Positions 58,192-64,000 of a DNA stretch of 64,000 nucleotides are shown in pieces. A program made the translations under genes and the position numbers. The notes beneath the pieces are model-generated. The model saw only the letters and a program-made list of their open reading frames with translations. It did no database searches and was not told the origin of the DNA. The stretch comes from Dysosmobacter acutus (lineage in GTDB: Bacteria > Bacillota > Clostridia > Oscillospirales > Oscillospiraceae). The DNA lies in contig NZ_JAHLQN010000001.1 in assembly GCF_018919205.1 (NCBI RefSeq), forward strand, positions 1 to 64,000, given 5' to 3'. Within the stretch, counting starts at the first letter, position 1; the number at the start of each line of letters is the position of its first letter.

Positions 58192-58869
58192 TTGGACTGG
58201 TTTCCACTTTACAACTCGCTGCGGATTGCCGCGATCTCCACGGCGGCTGTCTTTATCCTGGGGCTGTTTTCCGCCTACTACGTCGCGAAGCTCCCCCGTC
58301 TGGTGAAGGGAACGCTGGATGTGCTCCTCACGCTGCCCCTGGTGCTGCCTCCCACGGTGGTGGGCTGGCTGCTGCTGCTCCTGCTGGGACCCCGGAGGCC
58401 TCTTGGCGCTTGGGTGCTGGAGGTTTTCGGCACCAAGATGGTGATGACCTGGTGGTCCGCCGTCTTTGCCACGGTGGTGGTCTCCTTCCCGCTGATGTAC
58501 CGCACCGCCCGCGGCGCTTTTGAGAGCTTTGACACCACCCTCTCCGACGCGGGGCGGACGCTGGGCCTCTCCAACACCTATATCTTCTGGCGCGTCCGGA
58601 TGCCCTTTTGCCGTGAGGGCATTCTGGCGGGCATGGTGCTCTCCTTTACACGGGCCTTGGGGGAGTACGGCGCCACCTCCATGATTGCCGGCTACACCCC
58701 GGGCCGCACCGCCACCATCTCCACAGCCGTCTACCAGTTTTGGCGCACCAACGACGACGTTTCAGCCACACGCTGGGTGCTGGTGAACATCGCCATCTCC
58801 GCTGTGTTCCTGCTGGCCATCAACCTGCTGGAATCCCGGGACCGGCGGGTGCGAAAGGGAGGGCGGTGA
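58192..58869 (+). CDS. modB: Molybdate ABC transporter permease
   Basis: A 225-aa permease with five or six membrane segments. LPLVLPPTVVGWLLL near residue 47 and the EAA-type loop AGRTLGLSNTYIFWRVRMP near 125 with FTRALGEYGATSMIAG near 155 are ModB signatures. TTG start at 58192 with GGAGGTG 8 nt upstream; the nearer ATG is out of frame. Followed after 1 bp by modC. Confidence 0.93.
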   Translation: MDWFPLYNSLRIAAISTAAVFILGLFSAYYVAKLPRLVKGTLDVLLTLPLVLPPTVVGWLLLLLLGPRRPLGAWVLEVFGTKMVMTWWSAVFATVVVSFPLMYRTARGAFESFDTTLSDAGRTLGLSNTYIFWRVRMPFCREGILAGMVLSFTRALGEYGATSMIAGYTPGRTATISTAVYQFWRTNDDVSATRWVLVNIAISAVFLLAINLLESRDRRVRKGGR

Positions 58870-58870
58870 C

Positions 58871-59899
58871 ATGCTGAGTGTGGACATTCAAAAGCGTCTG
58901 GGGGACTTTCAGCTCCAGGTGCAATTCGAAACCGGCAGCTCGCCGCTTGCGCTGCTGGGCGCGTCGGGCTGCGGCAAGAGCGTCACGCTTCGCTGCATCG
59001 CCGGAATTCTCCGGCCGGATGAGGGGAAGATCATTTTAAACGGCAGGACCCTCTTCGACAGCGCCGGACACATCGACCTCCCGCCCCAGAGGCGGAAGGT
59101 GGGATATCTCTTTCAGCAGTACGCCCTCTTCCCCAACATGACGGTGCGCCAGAACATCGCCGTGGCCGCGCAGAAGGGGCGGCGGAAGGAGACCACGGCG
59201 GAGCTGCTGCGCCGGTTTCACCTTGAGGACGTGGCGGAGCACCGGCCCAGCCAGATCTCCGGCGGCCAGCAGCAGCGCACGGCTCTGGCCCGCATCCTGT
59301 CCTCGGAACCGGAGGCCATCTTGTTAGACGAACCCCTCTCCGCCCTGGACCTCTATCTCCGCCGTCAGCTGGAGGAAGAGCTGCGCTGCGCCTTAACCGC
59401 CTTTTCCGCCACTTCGGTCTGGGTGACCCACGACCAGGGGGAGGCCTGCCGCAGCTGCCGCCAGGTCTGCGTCATGGAGTCGGGGGCCGCCTTCGGCGCG
59501 CGGCCCATGGAGGAGTTTTTCGCCGACCCCGTTTCCGTCTCCGCCGCCCGGCTCTCCGGCTGCGAAAACCTGGTGGGGGCCGTCCCCCGGGGGACGGAGG
59601 TTGAAATTCCCCTGTGGGGGATCACCCTGCGCCGCGCCGCGCCGGCGGCGCCTGAAACCACCGCTCTGGGGCTGCGGATGCAGCATTTGCGTCTGGCCCG
59701 GGAGGGCGTGGAAAATTCCTTTGCCTGCTCTGTGGTGCAATCGGCGCCGGAGGCCTTTTCCGATCTTCTGACCCTGCGGCCACTCTCCGCCGCGCCGGAG
59801 GCGCCGCTGCTGCACATGGAGGCGGAAAAGGGCCGCTGGGCCGCCGGAGACCTGCTCTATGTCTCCGTCGCCCCGGAGCATGTGCTCACACTTCGATGA
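58871..59899 (+). CDS. modC: Molybdate ABC transporter ATP-binding protein
   Basis: A 342-aa ATPase: Walker A GASGCGKS near residue 31, Q-loop LFQQYALFPNMTV, signature ISGGQQQR near 130, Walker B ILLDEPLSALD, and WVTHDQGEA. A C-terminal region of about 120 residues holds a degenerate TOBE-like oxyanion-binding domain. It energises ModB. GGGAGGGCGGTGAC precedes the ATG. Confidence 0.93.
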   Translation: MLSVDIQKRLGDFQLQVQFETGSSPLALLGASGCGKSVTLRCIAGILRPDEGKIILNGRTLFDSAGHIDLPPQRRKVGYLFQQYALFPNMTVRQNIAVAAQKGRRKETTAELLRRFHLEDVAEHRPSQISGGQQQRTALARILSSEPEAILLDEPLSALDLYLRRQLEEELRCALTAFSATSVWVTHDQGEACRSCRQVCVMESGAAFGARPMEEFFADPVSVSAARLSGCENLVGAVPRGTEVEIPLWGITLRRAAPAAPETTALGLRMQHLRLAREGVENSFACSVVQSAPEAFSDLLTLRPLSAAPEAPLLHMEAEKGRWAAGDLLYVSVAPEHVLTLR

Positions 59900-59912
59900 G
59901 GAGGAATGTCTC

Positions 59913-60401
59913 ATGTTTACCGCCGCTGTGCTGACAGTCAGCGACCGGAGCTTTCGGGGCGAACGCCCCGATCTCTCCGGTCCCCTGGTCCAATCCATGC
60001 TGGAGGAGGCAGGCTACGCCGTGGCCTCCCTGGACCTGGTGCCGGACGAACAGCCCCAGATTGAATCCGCCCTGCGCAGGCTCTGTGACAGCGCTCAGGT
60101 GCAGCTGCTGCTCACCACCGGCGGCACCGGCTTTGCGCCCCGGGACGTGACCCCCGAGGCCACCGCCGCCGTATGCGAAAAGCTGTGTCCCGGTATTCCG
60201 GAGGCCATGCGCTTTGCCTCCATGCGGTTTACCCCAAAGGCCATGCTGTCCCGGGCCCAGGCGGGCATCCGGCGAAGAACGCTGATTGTCAACCTGCCCG
60301 GCAGTCCCAAGGCCGTCCGGGAGAACTTGGGAGCGGTGCTGCCCACCCTGAATCACGCTCTGCAGATGCTCTGCGGCGGTCAGGCCGACTGCGGCCGGTA
60401 A
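59913..60401 (+). CDS. mog: Molybdopterin adenylyltransferase (MogA/MoaB family)
   Basis: A 162-aa MoCF-fold enzyme that adenylylates molybdopterin before metal insertion. LTVSDRSFRGERPDLSGP near residue 7, LLLTTGGTGFAPRDVTPEA near 70 and LPGSPKAVRENL near 130 are standard. GAGGAGGAATGTCTC precedes ATG 59913. It closes the Mo cluster, 13 bp after modC. MPT synthase genes (moaD, moaE) are not in this window. Confidence 0.93.
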   Translation: MFTAAVLTVSDRSFRGERPDLSGPLVQSMLEEAGYAVASLDLVPDEQPQIESALRRLCDSAQVQLLLTTGGTGFAPRDVTPEATAAVCEKLCPGIPEAMRFASMRFTPKAMLSRAQAGIRRRTLIVNLPGSPKAVRENLGAVLPTLNHALQMLCGGQADCGR

Positions 60402-60497
60402 CTTTTTTGTCTGTCACTTCCCAATTTGGATTGACCATGTAACCGTTTCCTGCTATAATGGCAAAAACGGCGTTCAACCGTGGGAAGGGGTCATGAA

Positions 60498-61313
60498 ATG
60501 GCTGGACTCAATCGGTTCCGGGAGCAAGGCTCCCGCAGAGCAGGCTTTACCCTGATGGAGATGCTGATTGTAGTGGCTATTATCGCCGTCCTGGCCGCCA
60601 TTGCCATCCCCACGTTCTCCTCCCGGTCCGACCAGGCCAAGGAGGCTGTCTGCCTTACCAACCGCCAGACCCTGTTGGGTCAGCTGCGTTATGCCCAGGT
60701 GATCGACGGCCTCACAAGGGAACAGGCGGATCAGCTCAAAGACTCCCTTGGGATCGTCTGTCCGGCCGGCGGCACGATCACCGTGGAGGTGGGGGACATC
60801 ATCCGCGTCAGCTGCTCCATCCACGGCGGCACCGGTGAGGATTCTGAGCACGCGGTGAGCCAGGGACTGATTCTGGACTTCCGGGATTTTATCTTAAATC
60901 CAACGGGCGTCCCTTCCACTGAGCTCAACCGCAACGACTCCCTGCGCACCTATTTCTATGCGGCCAATGGGAACAGGTGGCCCACACTGACAGTGGACGG
61001 CACGGAGTACCAGATTGAGCCCTTTTATTCCGAATCCGGAAAAGGCGCGGAGGACCGGCTCGGCTATATCTGGCTCTTTGCCCGTGAAAAAACAGACGGC
61101 GTCGTCAACGGGCAGTGGAATGCCCCCCTGCTCTACAATCCCGCGGACGGGAACTGGTACCGCTCCTATGGCCATGACGGCAAGCGGCCGGCAAACGCCA
61201 CCGTCAAGTTCGACAGTGTGGAGGCGCTGGATAACTCGGTCAAAACCACCCTGTGCGGCGACGGCTCCGCCCTCAAGTGGCGGCCAGTGGACTCCTATAC
61301 GGAACACAGCTGA
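60498..61313 (+). CDS. Type IV pilin-like protein (prepilin N-terminal motif)
   Basis: A 271-aa protein with a short basic leader, the prepilin cleavage/methylation motif RAG-FTLMEM (mature Phe1, Glu5) and a 20-residue hydrophobic helix ending in IAIP. The remaining roughly 220 residues form a soluble domain with Cys pairs and Gly/Asn-rich loops but no recognised family. No prepilin peptidase, ATPase or platform gene is nearby, so it depends on machinery encoded elsewhere. GGGAAGGGG lies 7 nt before ATG 60498. Confidence 0.85.
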   Translation: MAGLNRFREQGSRRAGFTLMEMLIVVAIIAVLAAIAIPTFSSRSDQAKEAVCLTNRQTLLGQLRYAQVIDGLTREQADQLKDSLGIVCPAGGTITVEVGDIIRVSCSIHGGTGEDSEHAVSQGLILDFRDFILNPTGVPSTELNRNDSLRTYFYAANGNRWPTLTVDGTEYQIEPFYSESGKGAEDRLGYIWLFAREKTDGVVNGQWNAPLLYNPADGNWYRSYGHDGKRPANATVKFDSVEALDNSVKTTLCGDGSALKWRPVDSYTEHS

Positions 61314-61314
61314 G

Positions 61315-61344
61315 ACAGCTCCGGATTCTCCGGAGCTGTTTTTT
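61315..61344 (+). terminator. Terminator after pilin-like gene
   Basis: A 10-bp perfect stem ACAGCTCCGG with an ATTCT-type loop is followed by six T, starting at the stop codon. Confidence 0.9.
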
Positions 61345-61383
61345 CGTTTGGCTCGAAACCGTGAAGAAACTCCGGTAGATGCA

Positions 61384-61412
61384 TTGACTTTTTGATGAAA
61401 ACATGCTAATTT
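61384..61412 (+). promoter_or_regulatory. gltS promoter
   Basis: TTGACT (61384-61389), a 17-bp spacer and TAATTT (61407-61412), about 180 bp before gltS. Confidence 0.6.
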
Positions 61413-61439
61413 ATTGTAGGTTTTGTGCGTTTTTATATT

Positions 61440-61575
61440 TTGGCATCCAGCAGGCGCACATGGAATCACCGGCTAACCACCAGAGAGCTTGAGCAGCGCG
61501 CAGGGCAATGCGCCCTGCGGTGGATTTTCTCTGCGTTTTCCGGCCATCAGCCCGCCGTCCGCCGGGCTGATTGAT
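61440..61575 (+). promoter_or_regulatory. Structured leader of gltS
   Basis: The leader contains a GC-rich hairpin GCGCAGGGC/GCCCTGCG-like element (about 61498-61520). Flanking CCACC and GGTGG (near 61478 and 61518) could lengthen or compete with it. A second hairpin ATCAGCCCG/CGGGCTGAT (61546-61571) ends about 10 nt before the AGGAGG. No T-run follows, so translational control is more likely than termination. No known riboswitch class was recognised. Confidence 0.45.
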
Positions 61576-61593
61576 CTGTAAGGAGGTACTCTA

Positions 61594-62805
61594 TTGCTCA
61601 CTGTTGAATTGAATCTGTTTCAGGGACTGGCTATCGCCGCGCTGGTCTACACACTTGGCAGCTTTCTCATCCGGAAAGTCCCCCTGTTGGGCAAATACTG
61701 CATCCCCGCCCCGGTGGTGGGCGGCCTGATCTATGCGCTGCTCCACCTGTTGCTACGCGGCACCGGCGTGCTGGAGGTGGTGTTTGACCCCACACTTCAG
61801 GATTTCTTTATGACCATCTTCTTCACCAGCGTGGGCTTCACCGCTTCGTTCCGTCTGCTCAAGCGGGGCGGCAAGCAGGTCTTCATCTTTTTGGGCATCG
61901 CCATTGTGATGGTGGTGCTGCAAAACCTCCTGGGCGTGGGGCTGGCCACGGTTTTTGACCTGGACTCCCGGCTGGGACTGTGTATGGGTTCCATCCCCAT
62001 GGTGGGCGGCCACGGCACCGCCGGCTCCATGGGCGACATGCTGGATAAAATGGGCGTCATGGGAGCCAAGACGGTGGCCATCGCCTCCGCCACCTACGGC
62101 CTGCTCTCGGGCAGCATGTTGGGCGGCCCTCTGGCCCGGCGCCGCATTGCCCAGAACGATCTCCACTCCACCGGGGAGGACATCGAGTCCGCCGGGGACC
62201 TTCCCGAAGTGGAGGGCGTGGGTGTGGACACCCGCCATGCCGCCCTCACCTCCACCCAGAAGTTCACCTCAGCCGCCATCTTCTTGGGGATTGCCTCCGG
62301 AGTGGGCACTCTGATCTCCGGCTTTCTGGATCAGTTTATGACCTTTCCCCCCTATATCGGCGCCATGCTGGCCGCTGCTATCCTGCGCAATATCTGGGAC
62401 GCGACCGGCGGCTACATGCCCCATGAGGAGATCTCCATCACCGGCAGCGTATGCCTCTCCCTGTTCTTGTCCTTTGCCCTGATGGGTCTCCGGCTCTGGG
62501 AACTGGCGGAGCTGGCGCTGCCCATGATCGTCATTTTGCTGGCCCAGACCGTGCTTATGGCCATCTACGCCTACTTTGTGGTCTTTAACCTGCTGGGCCG
62601 GGACTACGAATCCTCTGTCATGACCACCGCCTTCTGCGGGTTCGGCATGGGCGCCACTGCCAATGCCATGGCCAATATGCAGGCGGTTACGGATAAGTAC
62701 GGTCCGGCTCCCCAGGCCTACTTTGTGGTGCCCCTGGTGGGCAGCCTGTTTATTGACTTTTTCAATGCCAGCATCATCACCATCTTCCTGAACCTTTTGG
62801 GGTAA
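61594..62805 (+). CDS. gltS: Sodium/glutamate symporter
   Basis: A 403-aa inner-membrane Na+-coupled glutamate carrier of the GltS family, normal length. The two pore-loop signature regions are GSIPMVGGHGTAGSMGDML near residue 133 and GFGMGATANAMANMQAVT near 350, embedded in about ten membrane segments. TTG start with AAGGAGG 9 nt upstream. A single gene between its own promoter and terminator. Confidence 0.95.
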   Translation: MLTVELNLFQGLAIAALVYTLGSFLIRKVPLLGKYCIPAPVVGGLIYALLHLLLRGTGVLEVVFDPTLQDFFMTIFFTSVGFTASFRLLKRGGKQVFIFLGIAIVMVVLQNLLGVGLATVFDLDSRLGLCMGSIPMVGGHGTAGSMGDMLDKMGVMGAKTVAIASATYGLLSGSMLGGPLARRRIAQNDLHSTGEDIESAGDLPEVEGVGVDTRHAALTSTQKFTSAAIFLGIASGVGTLISGFLDQFMTFPPYIGAMLAAAILRNIWDATGGYMPHEEISITGSVCLSLFLSFALMGLRLWELAELALPMIVILLAQTVLMAIYAYFVVFNLLGRDYESSVMTTAFCGFGMGATANAMANMQAVTDKYGPAPQAYFVVPLVGSLFIDFFNASIITIFLNLLG

Positions 62806-62811
62806 AAACAA

Positions 62812-62848
62812 CAAAACCGCCGTCGGCTGGGCCGGCGGCGGTTTTTGT
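62812..62848 (+). terminator. Terminator after gltS
   Basis: A stem ACAAAACCGCCGTCGGC with GCCGGCGGCGGTTTTTGT (one G:T pair), a 3-nt loop and five T. Confidence 0.88.
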
Positions 62849-62901
62849 CGTAATTCCATAAATTTAGCCATCTATTTTTATGATTTTCGTCACAATATGC
62901 C

Positions 62902-62929
62902 TTGATTATTTTGCAAATCGGCCTATAAT
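62902..62929 (+). promoter_or_regulatory. Promoter of glycosyltransferase gene
   Basis: TTGATT (62902-62907), a 16-bp spacer and perfect TATAAT (62924-62929), 55 bp before the start codon. Confidence 0.72.
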
Positions 62930-62984
62930 TAATCCGATTTGCAGGGGTGGAAGATCGCTGATTGGAAGAAAGGAATTTATAAGG

Positions 62985-64000
62985 ATGCTTCGTTTTGTAA
63001 GACACCTGAATGAGTCGATCATTCTCTTTTTGGGGATTATCTACGCCTACCAGGCAGTATACACTCTGATCGGCCTGTGGCTGCGCCGGCGCAAGGAAAT
63101 CCGTCCCCGGGCCAGGCTCCACAAGTACGCGGCGGTGGTTTCCGCCCGGAACGAGGAAAATGTGATCGGCGACCTGATTGCCAGCCTGAAGGCCCAGCGC
63201 TACCCATCGGAGCTGCTGGACATCTACATAGTGGCCGACAACTGCACAGACCGCACCGCCGAGATCGCCGAGGCCGCCGGCGCCATTGTATACCGGCGCT
63301 CCAGCCGCACGGAGGTGGGCAAGGGGTATGCTCTGGACTGGTTCTTTGCCCGGCTGTGCCGGGAGCGGCGGGACTACGACGGATATTTTGTCTTTGACGC
63401 CGACAATCTGGTGGACCCCAACTTTGTGGCGGAGATGAACCGCACCTTTGACTCCGGCAAATACGACGCCCTCACCAGCTACCGCAATTCCAAGAACTTC
63501 GGCAGCTGCTGGATTTCCGCCGGATACTCCATCTGGTTTTTGCGGGAAGCCCGGTTTCTCAACGCCGTGCGCTGTGCCCTGGGTCTGAACTGCGCCATCT
63601 CCGGCACCGGCTTTCTGGTCTCTGACCGTCTGATCCGGGAAAACAGGGGTTGGCCCTTCCACCTGCTGACGGAGGATATCCAGTTCTCAGCGGACTGTGC
63701 CGTCCGGGGCCGCCGGATCGGCTACTGCGGCCGGGCCATGGTCTATGACGAGCAGCCCATCACCTTGCGCCAGTCCTGGGATCAGCGGCTGCGCTGGTCC
63801 AAGGGCTTCTACCAGGTGGACGGCCGCTACAGCTGGGCGCTGCTGCGGGGTATCCTTTACGGCGGACGCCGTGGATTTTCCTGCTATGACATGCTGATGA
63901 CCATTGCCCCGGCCATGCTGCTCAATGTGGGGCTGGTCCTCTTCAACGGGGTCATTGTCGCCGCCGCCTTTTCCCTGCCCCACTTCCTGACCCGCTGGGT
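62985..64000 (+). CDS. Family 2 glycosyltransferase, membrane-anchored (3' end cut by window)
   Basis: The first 338 residues are visible; the frame is open to the edge. An N-terminal membrane segment (about 12-33) precedes a GT-A catalytic domain: VVSARNEENVI near residue 52, ADNCTDRTAEIA near 80, DADN (the DxD metal site) near 132, TEDIQFS (catalytic Asp) near 230 and QRLRW near 270. These are the processive or polysaccharide-type GT2 signatures. A hydrophobic stretch begins near the edge. Product unknown; a cell-surface polysaccharide or glycolipid is likely. Confidence 0.88.
   Translation, partial: MLRFVRHLNESIILFLGIIYAYQAVYTLIGLWLRRRKEIRPRARLHKYAAVVSARNEENVIGDLIASLKAQRYPSELLDIYIVADNCTDRTAEIAEAAGAIVYRRSSRTEVGKGYALDWFFARLCRERRDYDGYFVFDADNLVDPNFVAEMNRTFDSGKYDALTSYRNSKNFGSCWISAGYSIWFLREARFLNAVRCALGLNCAISGTGFLVSDRLIRENRGWPFHLLTEDIQFSADCAVRGRRIGYCGRAMVYDEQPITLRQSWDQRLRWSKGFYQVDGRYSWALLRGILYGGRRGFSCYDMLMTIAPAMLLNVGLVLFNGVIVAAAFSLPHFLTRW

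Overview
The window looks like a chromosomal segment from an anaerobic, spore-forming Clostridia/Oscillospirales-type Firmicute, probably a gut bacterium. This rests on high-GC coding sequence with strong AGGAGG-type ribosome binding sites, sporulation genes (spoIID, bofA next to a DUF2508/YaaL gene), anaerobic oxygen-defence proteins (rubrerythrin, desulfoferrodoxin, a PerR-like repressor) and a thioredoxin reductase-like flavoprotein that lacks NADPH-binding motifs. No rRNA, tRNA, CRISPR array, phage or insertion sequence was recognised. The right edge cuts a glycosyltransferase gene.

Layout. 0-8.7 kb: a small membrane peptide, a phosphatase-acetyltransferase fusion, a YgiQ-type radical SAM protein, a Ca2+/Na+ exchanger, a lipoprotein, perR-rubrerythrin, uridine phosphorylase and a small XRE regulator/membrane-protein pair. 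8.7-27.3 kb: mostly housekeeping and envelope genes: an MscS channel, a PhzF protein, an arsR-thioredoxin reductase-thioredoxin operon, rpe, a D-cysteine desulfhydrase-like enzyme, recR, desulfoferrodoxin, a DUF3810 protein, tag, a response regulator-kinase-HtrA set, a stalk-domain protein, spoIID, a B3/B4-domain protein, tadA, bofA and rplM-rpsI.

27.3-52.6 kb is an accessory catabolic block with four regulator-linked units. (1) RpiR regulator, then NhaC-type antiporter, branched-chain-type aminotransferase, VOC protein, PIG-L/4-oxalomesaconate-hydratase-like protein and RraA/HMG-aldolase-like protein. This order suggests deamination, hydration and aldol cleavage of a 4-substituted glutamate-like amino acid to pyruvate. 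(2) FadR-type GntR regulator, a small Cys-rich protein and a nine-gene peptide uptake and hydrolysis operon on the minus strand (five ABC transporter genes, two M20 and one M24 peptidase, RidA). (3) A second RpiR regulator divergent from a YhdT-PanF-type symporter, creatininase-family hydrolase, LarA-family racemase and malic enzyme, suggesting use of a hydroxyacid (possibly a D-malate derivative) through L-malate to pyruvate. (4) A divergent M20 amidohydrolase/NIF3-like pair.

52.6-64 kb: a DUF4358 lipoprotein and SGNH hydrolase pair, a molybdenum-cofactor and molybdate-uptake cluster (moaA, moaC, MOSC, MoeA-like, modABC, mog), an orphan type IV pilin-like protein, gltS with a structured leader, and the truncated glycosyltransferase.

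Gene calls come from reading translated sequences and motifs; no database search was run. Substrates of the catabolic operons are inference.
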